From Chionoecetes opilio (lineage: Eukaryota > Arthropoda > Malacostraca > Decapoda > Majidae): a DNA stretch of 64,000 bases. The notes under the pieces were generated by a model. That model did not search any database, was not told the DNA's origin, and worked only from the letters and a program-made list of their open reading frames with translations. Positions 11,098-23,630 of the stretch are shown in pieces; position 1 is the first letter of the stretch, and each line of letters opens with the position of its first letter. The stretch is taken from contig JACEEZ010015360.1 of NCBI GenBank assembly GCA_016584305.1, positions 52,412 to 116,411 on the forward strand. Reading direction: 5' to 3'. Position numbers and translations under genes: made by a program.

Positions 11098-12045
11098 CCT
11101 CCCTCCCCCCTCACGCTCGTAGCTCTGTCTCGAGCGGACTCTTTTTCCCTCAGCCTCTTAGAGCGGCGTGGGGCCACTGGGGAGTGAATTAAAGGGGACG
11201 TGATTTTCTCGTCCGAGCAAGGGGACACAGGGACGCGGGGGAGGGTGTCGTCACTAGGGGTTGGGACGGGTCGGAGGAAACTGCGGTTTCGCCACCAGAC
11301 GCGCCCACTGGGAAGACGCACCTTATAGTCCCTCGTCGTGCCGCAGCCCATAACCACCCCGACATTGTCCCAGCGGTGTGATGTCGGGTCCTGAATACGG
11401 ACGGTCTGGCCGACACACAGCCTGGGCAGGGGGCGGGCGTGCTGGTCGTACTGAGCCTTGACCTGCTCAGCGCGGGCGACAGCTCGGCGATCACAGTCCT
11501 CTGTGCGGGCCTGCCACTCCTCCGAGAAGGACTCAGGATGGGCAGGGACACAGGAGCGGAGCGGGTGGCGATAATTAGTGTCATCGAAGGGGATCGTCCC
11601 GTGGAGTTAGGAGTGTTGCGAAGCTCCAGGAGACCCCTGTCGAAGTCTTCACTGTCGATGTTGATGTTGGGTGCCGTCTTGAGGATGAGGTGTTTCACTG
11701 ACTTGACGGCCACCTCGGCGTGGCCATTATACTGGGGGTAATGCAGCGAAGATACCGCGTGGTGGACACCCCAGCGCTCCGTGAAGTTCCGGAAGTCAAT
11801 GCTGGTGAATTGGGGCCCGATGTCTCAGTCCTGAGGCGGAGCGGGACACCAACTTCCCGGAAGTACCGGCAGAAGAGCCGTATGGTGTGCGTGGCGGTAG
11901 TATCGGCCCTGCAGGGGACGACCACAGGCCACCCGGAGAGTCTGTCCGCGATAACCAGGAACGACTTCCCGGCGACGGAGAAAAGGTCTGCGGAGACGGA
12001 CTCGAAAGGCCTGGAGGGGTGGTCGTCGCACAGTAGTGGTTCCTG
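11085..12045 (-). pseudogene. pol: Gypsy integrase core and C-terminal tail, frameshifted
   Basis: Fragments of the integrase catalytic core are spread over three frames. A frame around 11925-11850 carries the strand-transfer region, and a frame from 11713 (MAVKSVKHLILKTAP, ELRNTPNSTGRSP) carries the end of the core. The last frame (11357-11085) has LPSGRVWWRNRSFLRP and the basic PRRSKRLREKES tail, typical of Gypsy integrase C-termini. The stop lies about 12 bp inside the LTR. At least two frameshifts break this part. Confidence 0.8.
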
Positions 12046-13747
12046 TTACTGACTGGGCTGTAGGATCTGGCATGGCTCGCAGGCTTGAACGGTGCTGGTA
12101 ATGTCGGCATCGATACCTGGCCAGAAGACAGTCTGTTGTGCCCGGCGCTTCGTGGCTGCAACACCTCGGTGACTGTCGTGCAGCCAAGCAAGGGTGCGGC
12201 GGCGGTGGACTGCAGGAACCACAATTCTCTGGCCATACAGGACCAGCTCCCCGTCTGCGTACAGGCAGTCACGGAATTTCCAGTAGGGGAGTAGAGAGCT
12301 GTGCAGAGTGTACCGATTAGGAGGGAATCCTGACGTCACGCAGTCCCGTAGGCGGGTGTACGACGGGTTCGTTGCTGCTGCGGCTCGGAGTTCCTGTATT
12401 GTCCTATCGACGTCTCGATGTAACGGATCGAGGTGTGAAGGATCTTGATCTTGGTTGATGGCGTTAAGGGACACGACGCTCCTGAGGTGTGCTGCGGCTT
12501 CGGCGCACACCATCTCGTCCTCTAGCGTGGGGCGGCTAACTGGGGCTTGTGACAGGGCATCAGGGATGCAGAGCTGCTTCCCAGCACACCACACGGCCGT
12601 GAACAGGTAGGGCGAGACCTTCTCCTTGAGGCGTTGGAGGCGAGGATTCTCAACCGCGTCCAAGGTGTAGTGGTTGAGAATCGGGATCAGGGGTCGATGG
12701 TCCGTCATCAACGTGAAGCTCTGTAGGCCGATCAAGTAAGGTCTGCACTTCGACATGGCCCAGGCGGCAGCGAGCAGCTCGAGTTCAATGGTGGCGTAGC
12801 GGGTCTCGGCGTCAGCGAGGAATCTTGAGCCACACTGAACGAGGCATGTGCGTCCCTGGCCATGGTCTTGCAGAAGGGCGTAACCAAGCCCGTAGAGGCG
12901 AGAGGCGTCAGTTTGAAGAATGACTGAAAGTGCTGGGTCAAAGTGAGCGAGAATCGGCGGTCGAAGCAGCGCCGTCTTGACACGACTGAAGGCCTCGTTG
13001 TGATCAGGTGTCCACGTAAACGTTCTTTTCGGGCTCATCAGGGGACGGAGTGGCTGGGCGGCAGCGGCGATGGCTGGGGTGAACTCAGACAGCTGGTTCA
13101 CCAGGCCCATGAATGAGCGGAGGTCAGTCAAGTTAGTGGGAGTCGCGAAGTCCCGGATGGCACTGAATCTGTCCTCGTCTGCGGCCATGCCATCAGCTGA
13201 GAGGTTATACCCGCAGAAGCTCACACTAAGCGCGGCGACCACAAACTTGTCCTTGTTAAGTGTGATCCTGTACTTGCGACATCTAGTGAGCATCTGGTGA
13301 ATACGTTGGAGATGCGTGGGGGAGTCATCGTCGAAGAGGAGAATGTCGTCAACCACCTTAACGCAGTTATCTACACCCTGCAGGGCCAGGTCGGCGCGGA
13401 GACAGTAAGCGTCACCGGTAGCCGAGAAAACCCATGGGACCTCTGCAGTATTGAAAGCGGCCGTATGGTGTGATAAAGGTTGTCAGGTGTGGTCGTCCTC
13501 GTGCAGTTCCAACTGCCAGTACCCGCACAAGGCGTCCACTTTGGTGAAAAAAACGCGCTGACGGGTTAACACTACGGACGGCGGTGAATGGAGTTGGGGC
13601 AGGATGTGTCGGGCGGGCCACTTGTGAGTTGAGCTTCGTCAAGTCAACCGTGATTCTCACGCCTTTATCCTTAGCCACGACGACTAGCGGGTGACACCAC
13701 TCTGAAGGGTCGTCACCGGCAGGCTTGATGATCCCCTGACATGTCAT
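12046..13747 (-). pseudogene. pol: Gypsy reverse transcriptase, RNase H and integrase zinc domain
   Basis: Two frames cover the reverse transcriptase. 13747-13412 holds the GVRITVDLTKLN block and YGRFQYCRGPMGF; the 436-codon frame 13356-12046 starts at the active-site VDDILLFDDD. It continues through LRSFMGLVNQLSEF and the RNase H domain (LQTDASRLYGLGYALL, ATIELELLAAAWA, MTDHRPL, IPDALSQAP). It ends with the integrase HHCC zinc motif (LHDSHRGVAATKRR ... CEPCQ). The RT part between 13412 and 13500 is scrambled by frameshifts. Order and motifs are those of Ty3/Gypsy pol. Not functional. Confidence 0.9.
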
Positions 13748-14294
13748 GGACTCTAAGTTCCTCCTGAACTTGACGCTGGAAAGCGAAGGGAACCTGCCTT
13801 GGTGTGTGAATGGCGAATGGTAAGGCTCCCTTTTTCACGTGAATCCTCATGGGTTTACCCACCATGGGTTTCAGAGGAGCCGTCTTGAGATCCGCCTTGG
13901 AGAGTAACACGTCCGGAAACTCGCGCAGGAAGTGCGCCCGTGCAGCAGACGGGGGACGTGTGGGAGGGAGAGTCATCACAGCGCATCTGTTGACGTGTTT
14001 TACCTCCAATACTGGCTTCGGGAAAACAGGTGAAATGATAGCCAGCTCCATGCAGTGGCTGTAGGAGAGGAGAGGCGTTTGAATACCCTCGTGAACCTGT
14101 ATCTTGGCAGTACAAGATCTCCCGTGGAGCTGTAAAGTTGCATAAAAGCATCCCACAGCAGGTGCCATTTCTAACCCATCCGCCGTCAGCGTAGTAGTGG
14201 GCGGTAGAGGCTGTAGGCTGCTGAAGGGGATGTGAAGCATTTGCAGGTGTCTCGTGCTGATGACAGTGACGTCGGCGCCTGTGTCTGGTAACAT
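13713..14294 (-). pseudogene. pol: Gypsy aspartic protease and pol N-terminal region
   Basis: This 193-codon frame opens with LPDTGADVTVIS, the retropepsin DTGA active-site motif, close to its start. Further on, FLREFPDVLLSKADLK and a PFAIHTPRQVPF-type segment form the usual linker leading into the reverse transcriptase. The frame breaks around 13740, where the RT N-terminal sequence continues in another frame. The protease would cleave the Gag-Pol polyprotein. The frame start is set by the next upstream stop or Met, not by a true initiation site. Confidence 0.85.
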
Positions 14295-14429
14295 CTGGAG
14301 CCTCGAGGTAGACTCGCTGTATACCAGGTGAACGCAGGGCCGGGGTGGGAGTCATGGCACTTGAAGATGAGACATCTGTTACGCTACGACAGTTGCTGTA
14401 TTTACGCCGTGAAGTGGGTGATGCGCGAC

Positions 14430-15430
14430 CAACGTTTAATGCGCCACCCTGACCATCGTGACTAGGCGTGTTGCGGCAGAACCTGTCGTAGTGGCCAGTC
14501 CTGGTGCAGAGGCGACATTGGGCTGTTTTGGCGGGACACCTGTCAGTCCCCGCCCAATGACCTTGATGCCCGCAGTTGTAGCAAGAAGCGGCGCCGGCCA
14601 GACGATGGACCGTGTCGACGCGCGCAAGATTGGCAGGGGTGAGCAGGGCTGGAAACCGCTGTTCTATGTTGAGTCTTCCCGCGATGACCTGAAGGTGGCT
14701 GTTGAGGTGAATGAGGCGTCTTGTCGTGGCGTCTGCCTTTCTTGTAGGTAGACATGACGCGCAGCTGGCTTGGTGACGAGTGAATAGCGGAGGCTGTATT
14801 GCGGGTGGCTTCGAATGAACGGCAACAGGTGACCACGTCTTGGAGAGAGGCGCCTGTGTCGAGGGAGATAAGGCGTTGAATCAGCTCTTCATCTCGTACA
14901 CCCATAAGTAAAACCATCTTCAGTCGGATCTCCGCGCAAGTCATAGCATTACCAGTGCACAAGTCGACCTCCTCTGCCAGGTTCTTCAATCGTACGTAGA
15001 AATTGGAGAATGACTCGCCGTCCACCTGTTTACAACACAGGAGTTCCCGACGGCGTAGTGCTTCATTGCGTTGGCTCTTGAAGTGGGACTGTATTGTGTC
15101 CAAGACCTCCGTCACAGTCAAGGAAGTGTCAGGTGCGATCCCTAGGGTATGCTCTAGGATCCTTTGCACGTCAAGTGACACTGACATCCGTAACTGGATG
15201 AGTTGCTTCTGTCATGGCAGTTTCTATAAGTCCAGCATGGTGGAGAAATCTTGCCAAAATTGACGCCATTGCCGGAAAACTTGGAAAGAAGAATCAGCAA
15301 GTAACGTTGGAGGGCTGTGAGCCACATGCTTGCCTGCAGAAGTCGCAAAGGTGGGCATGGCAGCCACAAGAGAAGTGGCGGGCGGAGCAGTGGTGGTCGT
15401 CGCGGGAGCCGTGACAGAGGGTGATGTGCA
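14430..15430 (-). pseudogene. gag: Gypsy gag with two CCHC zinc knuckles, frameshifted
   Basis: Gag is the structural protein of the retroelement particle. A 215-codon frame from 15187 carries the capsid-like part (DSFKSQRNEALRRRELL-like and SFSNFYVRLKNLAEEVD). An upstream frame reaching the 15430 boundary carries a Thr/Ala/Pro-rich N-terminus and FRQWRQFWQDF. The zinc knuckles lie in a third frame at about 14595-14465: CYNCGHQGHW...C and CRLCTRTGHYDRFC. At least two frameshifts therefore split gag. The N-terminus is cut off by the foldback repeat at 15433. Confidence 0.8.
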
Positions 15431-15432
15431 GT

Positions 15433-15886
15433 GGCTTCAATTTTCCCGATTGATGAGGTTATTTATTTAGTCAACGCTAATTTATACATGGTACTAATTC
15501 ATTTATCAGAAAACTAAATATATAAGTAAATAAATAAAATCATTAATCGGGAAAATTACCAGATTGATGATTTTATTTCTTTATTTAACGGTAATTTATG
15601 CATGGTTCTAATTAATTTATCAGATAACGAAATATAGCAATGGAAAGCTAATAAAATTGCGCTTCTATTGATACCCTTCATGATAAAAGTTGACTCGCAG
15701 TTTTAAATGGCGAAGAGTTAAGTGAATATTAAGTTCATGCATATTTCTTCATAGTCTCGTAATGGCATTTCTTTAGCGTGTTTTACTGTTTTTAATTTGA
15801 TATTATAGAACAAACATTTACGAAGATTACAGTATATCATATATACTGATAAACCAGTCTATATGATAGTCCATAGACCACTATAT
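15433..15886. repeat. Foldback MITE, one arm plus part of the other (family F)
   Basis: The segment runs from TTCCCGATTGATG through ATGCATATTTCTTC and ends CCAGTCTATATGATAG-TCCATAGACCAC. The same sequence appears as matched inverted arms at 17165-17800 and 43125-43885 and as partial copies at 58740-59215. Here the left part is truncated and joined to Gypsy gag. Confidence 0.7.
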
Positions 15887-15887
15887 C

Positions 15888-15972
15888 TCTTTGTTGGGCG
15901 CCCCGCAGGCCCCTATGCAGCCCCGCAATTCAAAACATTGTCGCGTGTGCAGTCCTATGGACTGCACACGCA
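15888..15972. repeat. Linker of family F repeat (shared with 43033-43122)
   Basis: About 75 bp from GTTGGGCGCCCCGCAGG to ACATTGTCGCGTG is repeated, inverted, at 43033-43122. It is bounded by copies of CATAGACCACT/AGTGGTCTATG. It joins the foldback to the Tc1-like gene here and to intronic DNA at the other locus, so it belongs to the foldback family. Confidence 0.6.
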
Positions 15973-17063
15973 GTGGTCTATGGACAAGGGAAGCCCATAA
16001 GTAGGACGAGGGAAGTCCATACAGTGGTCTATGGACGAGGGAAAGAGCTGACCAAGGAACAGATCGCAGCTATTAGTTCCCTGACTCTTGTGGGAAAAGA
16101 TAATAAAGAAATCTCCGCCATAACCGGTTTGGCATTGAGAAGTGTCCAGCGCTGGACAAAAAAGTGCAAGGACGCGGGAGACTCGGATCCGCCGCTAGAA
16201 AAGACGACTCCTGACAGGAAAGGCCCGTTTGACCTCTCAGAGGACCCTGAAAGTGCTACAGCGCCAAGTGGACCTTGAACCTCGCATCAGTGCAAAGGAA
16301 CTAAGAGAAAAAAATCCGAGGCTCCTTCAGGACATCTCAGTCCGTACTATTCAACGACGCCTCCGTGACGACCTCTGCTTCCAGTATCGCGCACCACGAA
16401 GAAGGCCCATATTAACGACCTTGCAAAAGAAGAAGAGACTACTATTCTGCAAGAAATACTTAGCCTGGGAACCAGAGAAGTGGAAGAAAGTGTTGTGGTC
16501 TGACGAGGCGACCTTCACAGTGACTGGGAACAGGGGAGGGAAGGTGAGGTTACGTGCCGGCTTGGATCCTTACCACCCCAAGTACACTGAGGGGACCGTG
16601 AAACACCCGGATAGTGTCATGGTGTGGGGGGCTTTTGGCTACCACGGCACTGGGGAGTTAGTGGTGTTACCAAAGAACTTGACGGTAAACAAAGAACGTT
16701 ACCTTGAGCTTCTCGCAGACCACCTGGAGGACTGTTTCATAGCCTGCCAGAGCGAGATATTTCAGCAGGATGGTGCGCCAGGTCACAGCCAAATTGGTCA
16801 GTTCTTGGTTTGAGTGGGTGGGTGTGGACTATATCAGGGACTGGCCAGGCAATAGTCCCGATTTAAGCCCCATTGAAAATATTTGGGCCTTGATTAAACG
16901 CCGCCTACGGGGTCGCGACACTTCCACAGTGCCCAAGCTTGTCGCCCAGCTCCAGGACATCTTGGAAAACCTGGACCCCTCCCTCCTCCAGAACCTAGCC
17001 TTATCCGTACCCAAACGTCTCCAGAGCTGCAGGAAGAAGAAGGGCTACCCGACCAAGTACTAG
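15973..17063 (+). pseudogene. Tc1-like transposase, two frameshifts
   Basis: The transposase cuts and pastes a Tc1/mariner element at TA sites. Three overlapping frames give a full-length-like protein. The N-terminal HTH region (GRGKELTKEQIAAISSL, ISAITGLALRSVQRW) is in 15973-16278. The second HTH (ISVRTIQRRLRDD) and the first two catalytic Asp motifs (VLWSDEATF, FQQDGAPGH) are in 16229-16813. The Glu motif (WPGNSPDLSPIENIWALIK) is in 16770-17063. The spacing fits DD34E. Frameshifts lie near 16235-16270 and 16795-16805. The start codon region contains partly repeated GGTCTATGGACRAGGGAA units, which obscure the original start. Not functional as read. Confidence 0.9.
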
Positions 17064-17164
17064 AGGTAGGGTAAGTACTAAGTACCCCATAAATATTTTT
17101 TTGACATTTTTTTTTGTAGGCGTACGCTGCGTTGCGAAGCGAAAAATTCTCCGCGCCCATATCA

Positions 17165-17800
17165 ATGGCGCTGACTGTATATGATAAACTGTAATCTTCG
17201 TAAATGTTTGTTCTATAATATTATCAAATAGAAAACAGTAAAACACACTAAAGAAATGCCATTACAAGACTCTGAAGAAATATGCATGAACTTAATTAAT
17301 AATCACTTAAACTCTTCGCCATTTAAAACTTTGCGAGTCAACTTTTAACATGAAACATATCAATAGAAGAGCAATTTTATTAGCTTTCTATTGAAATATT
17401 TTGTTTTCTGATAAATGAATTAGATGCATAAATTAGCGTTAAATAAATAAATAAAAACATCAATCGGGTAATTTTTCCGACATGATGTTATTTATTTAGT
17501 TAATGCAAATTTATGCATTGTGGTAATTCATTGATCAGAAAACGAAATATATCAATGGAAAGCTAATAAAATTGTGCTTCTATTAATATGTTTCATGTTA
17601 AGAGTTGACTCGCAAAGTTTTAAATGGCGAAGAGTTTAAGTGATTATTAATTAAGTTCATGCATATTTCTTCTGAGTTTCGTAATGGCATTTCTTTAGTG
17701 TGTTTTACTGTTTTTGATTTGATAATATAATATAACAAACATTTACGAAGATTACAGTATATCATATATACTGATAAACAAACCATAGTCCATATGATAG
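17165..17800. repeat. Foldback MITE, complete palindrome (family F)
   Basis: Two arms of about 300 bp (17180-17465 and 17480-17790) are inverted copies: GTAATCTTCGTAAATGTTTG on the left matches CAAACATTTACGAAGATTAC on the right. The centre is near 17475 (CGACATGATG). There is no coding potential. It directly follows the Tc1-like gene, which therefore sits between two members of the same foldback family. Confidence 0.8.
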
Positions 17801-18057
17801 TCATATGCAGCAAGTGAATGAGCCAGCAGACTGGTACAACACCTGCCGCACGGCGTCGACCACCGTCGGACAGATAACAGAAATTACATTAGGGGGAGCC
17901 CGAGTGAGGTATCTTGTTGTAGAGTGTCTTTGGCGATAATAAGCAGAAGAGGTCACAAGAAGAAGAAGCCAATCTGCTGGGCCTCCAGAGGCAGAACGTA
18001 AACATTACATCGTGAGGACAGATTAGTTGATTTAAATGTCTTATGGTATTTGAAATA
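17801..18057. other. Unassigned sequence between repeats
   Basis: About 250 bp with higher GC around GCACGGCGTCGACCACC. I find no family match; it might be a remnant of the Gypsy 5' region displaced by the Tc1/foldback insertions, but no LTR or primer site could be identified. Confidence 0.3.
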
Positions 18058-19256
18058 CAGTAAAACCTCTCGTATTCGGACTTCGACATTATTCAGACCT
18101 CCTCCTCCTCCTCCTCTTTTTTTTAACTTCTATTTTTTTTTTTTTTTTAGGGTTAGGTAGTGTGTCATTATGTGAGTCAGTGAGGTTAGAGGCCCAGACA
18201 GCCAGGACTGAGCAAATACTTTGTATCCTGTAATTGTGGTTTCTTTGTTGTGTCCAAATGTTGTATTGGCGAGTGATCTGAGGCCATTGAGCCTTGGGCC
18301 CTAATCCAGCAACGGAGGTCGTATCTCCAGCTACCACCCGCTCTCCCACCACCTAGATATTACCTGCCCTTACTACCGTATCCAGCAAGCCCCCCTCGTT
18401 AGGTAGTTAACAGGTAGGAAGGCCCTGACGAGCTTGGGCAGGTAATGACGTCATCAAACTTGTCATCAGTCACCAGCCAATAACAAACTGTTTCTGAAAC
18501 TTCTCGACCAATCACAAGTCAACAAGACGTTTGACACGGCCTTTAAAGGTCATGTCACACGGACACTTTTTCCGTTAGTGTTACGAGGGGGCCGCGGCAA
18601 GAATGTTTCCACTGGCTACCCCGCCACCTCAACACCTTTAAATCACCCTTATTTAAGGTGACACGCGGTACTACACTGACCTAAATAATGACGCGTGTAT
18701 ATAAAAGATCACCATAATCACTACGATGTATAATAACTAGTAATAAGACGTAAAACCGTGCCCACCCTGCTGGCGAGCGACCTGCCCCGCCTGGCGCCCT
18801 GCCTACCTCTCAGGACAACACACTGTCATCCGCCTCACCTGTGCCTTCCTGAAGAAGACAGGTCAGCTACCACGCCTGTGATAGCATCATAGGATATCAC
18901 CAGGGATCATAGGGCACCTCAAGGGGTCCTCGCAGCCCTACAGACAACACCATGAAGGAGGAGGAAATCTCCGCCATCAAAATACTGCTGCCGGCTGCCG
19001 CTGCCAGACGTAGGACTGATAGTGCTGTACACTACTCCTGTACATTACTGTAGGGTGTATTTTTACTGTAGATTTATCTATTTACATGATTTATCTTATG
19101 TTTATTGATATTTGCATAACTTACATTTTCTATATTCACCTAGAATTTTTTTTTTTTTTTAATTATTATTATTATTTAATCCCTGCATTATTCGGATCCT
19201 TGCATTATTCGGACCACTCCTTGGCCCAATTAGTCCGAATACGAGAGGGTTTACTG
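18058..19256. mobile_element. Tigger/pogo-like MITE with nested LINE fragment
   Basis: Inverted termini CAGTAAAACCTCTCGTATTC (left) and the complement of CAGTAAACCCTCTCGTATTC (right), each flanked by TA (18056-18057, 19257-19258). TA target and CAG ends fit Tigger/pogo elements. The interior carries a LINE 3' fragment (18770-18950) and no transposase. Confidence 0.85.
18770..18950 (+). pseudogene. I/Jockey-type LINE 3' fragment
   Basis: The plus strand encodes the C-terminal VIRLTCAFLKKTGQLPRL-like end, followed by the 3' region GATAGCATCATAGGA and TCCTCGCAGCCCT. This is the same 3' end as in the copies at 39053-39770 and 26147-26480. Only the last part of the ORF is present. Confidence 0.7.
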
Positions 19257-19482
19257 TACTTGTAACAGGTAAGTACTGAGGTACTGAGTAAGTACTCAAG
19301 TTGTGTGTTGTGCAGCGCAGCACCGTGCAGTGCGGGTAAGGGCGGAATTGCCTTGCTTTCGGATCGCCAGATCGTGTTGCATGAATACGAATAGTGTTGT
19401 ACGGATGAAGTGGGTTGCTCAGACCCCCACCGTGTTGTACAAAAATTGTGTTGTACGAACCCGTGTTGTACGAGGATGCAAT

Positions 19483-19566
19483 GTGTATATATATATATTG
19501 TATAATATATATATATATAATATATTATATATATATATATTATATATATAATCATATTATATATAT

Positions 19567-19663
<97 letters not shown>

Positions 19664-19665
19664 TT

Positions 19666-19699
<34 letters not shown>

Positions 19700-19764
19700 T
19701 AAAATATATATATATATAAAATATATATAAAATATATATATATATATATATAATATATATATTA
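19483..19764. repeat. (TA)n-rich low-complexity tract
   Basis: About 280 bp of nearly pure TA with interspersed AATATA units. It forms the left flank of the hAT-like element and gives spurious ORFs in several frames. Confidence 0.95.
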
Positions 19765-22465
19765 TTGTGTCCCAAAATGCAAAAGTTTTGAAATGTTGCA
19801 CGCTCGTGTGTTATTCCGGTTCTCTCATAGTAAAACAGTATTGCGTTGAAATTTTGGGCGAATTGAGTAATATTTAGGGGTCCCGACAAAGTGAACATTT
19901 AGGTGACGTGACTCGAATTTCAGGATTTTTCTAAATTTCCACTTTTTTCCCTCCTCAGGTTATCAACATGGCAACAAGAGCCGCTAGTAATCTTTGGCTG
20001 ATCGACAAGGCTCCAATCGATGAAATCACCGGAGCCCGGCTACCATCGAAGGAGCAGGTCCTCCTCCGCTACTACCACCACCACCGGGAGATGGGGAAGA
20101 CGGCGAGCGGGAGCAGGAAGGCGGTGGTGGAGGAGGAGGTTCTCCCCTTCTGGTCGCGCGCCGGGATTCCGACAACTACAGTAATACACGCCAGCACGAA
20201 GCTCTCAAAGCTGGTAAAGGCGTACAATGACCTCAAGAAGAACAAGAACAAAGACAGGCCGAAACATCGTATGGATGAGGAGATTTTCAAAGGAGACCTC
20301 CAAGAAATCTTCGACCTCGCACACTCCTCCTCTCTCCAACGGGCAGATGTGAAGGACAAGGACAAGGAGTTCCTACGGAGTCAGAGAGAAGACAGAGGGG
20401 AATCATCCATGGCTGGAATTGACCTCGTGACAGCGAAGAAGGTGGGAAGCAGGTCGAGCGCGGAACTCGACTCAAGCGGCTCCGGGAACGTGAAGACAGC
20501 GACATTGCCAGGCTGACTGAAAGGGCAGAAATCCCAAGCCAAAGCAGTAGCAGCAGCAGCAGTCCTGTGTCGACGACGTCATCACCGGCTCGTGGATCCC
20601 GAAGCCAGAGGAAAAAACTCAAACAGTCGCCATCGATCTCCGTGAAGGATCTTAACCTCATTTCAACTTGGGATCGAGAGAAGTTGTCGGTGCGGAAAGC
20701 AACGTCAACGTTCGCAGCTACCGCTCAAGTTCTTGGAATGGACATTGGGAGTATGGCGGTCTCGAAGAGCACGGTCCATCGAGCACGAATTGCGGGGAGA
20801 GAGCAAGCCGCTGAGAAGATCGTGGAACTGTGGAACCAGGAGATACCTGAGAGGTTGGTTCTGTATTGGGACGGAAAACTCCTCCCGTCCCTCTCTGGCG
20901 ATACGGAGTACCGCATCGCCGTCCTCCTCACAGGGGAAGATGATGCCGAGTTCCTTCTTGGGGTCGCGGCAAGCTCAGATTCGACTGGCAGAAACGTGGC
21001 TGCAGTGGTCTTGAAGGAGGTGGACGAAGCGGGCGTCAGGGACAAGATCATCGCCTTCTGTTTCGACACCACGGCTTCGAACACTGGCATGGTGCAAGGT
21101 GCTTGCATTCGGATTGAGCAAGAACTCGGACGAAGCTTGCTTTGGTTGGCCTGCCGCCATCATGTCCACGAGGTGATCCTCAAGGATGTCTTCGAAGCCA
21201 GCCTCAGCTCTTCCTCTGGTCCTGACATTGGAATCTTCAAACGACTCCGTGATCGATGGTCCTTCGTGGATTCCTCGCAGAGAGAGACGGTGGAAACATC
21301 GGAGGACCTCGTAGAGTTCTTCGCCACCAATGACACTGCCAGCAAGCTGAAAGACGACGCATTGGCCTTCCTGAAGGAGGCTCTGATGTCGAAGAACCAT
21401 CCCAGGGAGGACTATGAAGAACTTCTCCGTCTCTCCTACCTGTTCCTCGGTGGTGAAGGTCCAGCCAAACCATTCCGCCGTCCTGGAGCTCTCCATCAAG
21501 CCCGGTGGGGTGGCCAAGGCCATCTACTGCCTCAAGCTTCAGATGCTGAAATCCCAGCTGTCGCTGACTGGTCGAGAGAAGGCCGGAGTGGAACGAGTGG
21601 CCCTCTTCGTTGCTCTGGTGTACTGCAAGCAATGGCATGAGGCACCGATCTCTGTGAAAACCGTTGAACGTTGAACGACGTGCTCTTCCTCGAGATCCTC
21701 AAGACATACCCTGACCAAACCGTTGCCAAGGCAGCAGAACAAGCCCTGCAACACCACCTGTGGTACGTTTCCGAGGAAAACGCGGGACTGGCCTTCTTCG
21801 ACTCAAGGATTGATGTGGAGAAGAAGCAGATGGTCAAGGCATTTGGACAAGCCCGCCTCGAAAAAGGAACTCAAGCGATTGGAGGGAAAAAAGATGACGA
21901 TGTCTTCCTCCCTCTCGTCCTTCGTCACTTCGAAGACACGGTCCTTCTTTCAGAAACTCGACACGGACGAGGGCTTCCTGGCAAAGGACCCGGCATTGTG
22001 GGAGGAGGACGACCGATTCAAGGACGCTCGGAAACGGGCACTTGGCCTCCGAGTGGTCAACGATGCCGCGGAGCGGGGCATCGCCCTAGTCCAGCGCTAC
22101 CTGGGGTCCACGAAGTCGGCCGCACAGGAGAAGTATCTCCTCCAGTTAGTCCACCACCATCGGAAACTTGTGGGGCGGGAAAAGAAGGAGGACCTTCAAA
22201 AGAATGCTTTCTGAATGGAAACAATGAAAACTGTCTGTTTTGGTTTCCTTATAAGTTTCTTTCTAAAAATGTGGGATGTTTTGAGTTTTTTCTTTGTTTT
22301 TGGAAGGTTATTAGAAAATTGTTCAGTTTGTCACGACCCCTAAATATTCTCCGAATTTCATCTAATTTCACAGGAACTCTTCTTATGCATGTGTGAACAG
22401 AAGTAAAACACGAGCAAATGAAAAAAAAATGTTTCATTTTTTCCCTCTATGATCTTGGGACACCC
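19765..22465 (+). mobile_element. hAT-like DNA transposon with unusual transposase, copy 1
   Basis: The right end reads, inward, TAGGGTGTCCCAAGATC; the left end TATTGTGTCCCAAAATGC is a diverged counterpart. Both ends are embedded in (TA)n, so the target duplication cannot be read here. A related copy at 31247-33993 has TAGGGTGCCCCAAAAG at its end and 8-bp direct repeats, and TAGGG fits the YARNG rule for hAT termini. The element is 2.7 kb, carries one broken transposase gene, and has a splice-acceptor-like CCCTCCTCAG just before the start codon. Confidence 0.75.
19968..22214 (+). pseudogene. hAT-like transposase of unplaced clade, several frameshifts
   Basis: Frame 19968-20516 starts MATRAASNLWLIDKAP and contains LLRYYHHHREMGKT and EEEVLPFWSRAGIPT. 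The sequence shifts frame near 20440 into the frame covering 20567-21475. That frame has LVLYWDGKLLP, FCFDTTASNTG and LACRHHVHEVIL. The rest is split over frames 21414-21674 (ELSIKPGGVAKAIYC), 21671 onward and up to 22214 (VVNDAAERGIALVQRYL, LLQLVHHHRKL). DTTASNTG and CRHHVHE resemble the hAT second Asp (TDNASN) and CxxH motifs; the Glu in NDAAERG is a candidate third catalytic residue. No BED zinc finger is visible. At least four frameshifts break the gene. Confidence 0.75.
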
Positions 22466-22466
22466 T

Positions 22467-23460
<994 letters not shown>

Positions 23461-23630
23461 TATATATAATATATATATATATCAGCTCAGTTATTAAAAA
23501 ATTAAGTAACTTCCCTTTACTACCAGCATGATCATGATCAACTCTCAGCACATAATTCTACACACTTCTTGCCATCAAGACACTAAGTGATGGGTGGTAA
23601 GGAGTTCCCTGCCTGGCTTGCTGCACCTAC

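Larger units (their letters stand above)
11085..15431 (-). mobile_element. Ty3/Gypsy retrotransposon internal region, degenerate and 5'-truncated
   Basis: Minus-strand order is gag, zinc knuckles, aspartic protease, reverse transcriptase, RNase H, HHCC integrase, integrase core and basic C-terminal tail, which is the Ty3/Gypsy order. Several frameshifts separate the parts. The gag 5' end stops near 15431, where a foldback repeat begins, and no 5' LTR is seen before or after the Tc1-like insert that follows. The integrase frame ends a few bases into the LTR. The element is inactive as it stands. Confidence 0.9.

Noticed and set aside
19205..19898. Ile/Tyr-rich frames across the (TA)n tract
   Set aside because: Alternating IYIY peptides are the expected translation of TA repeats.
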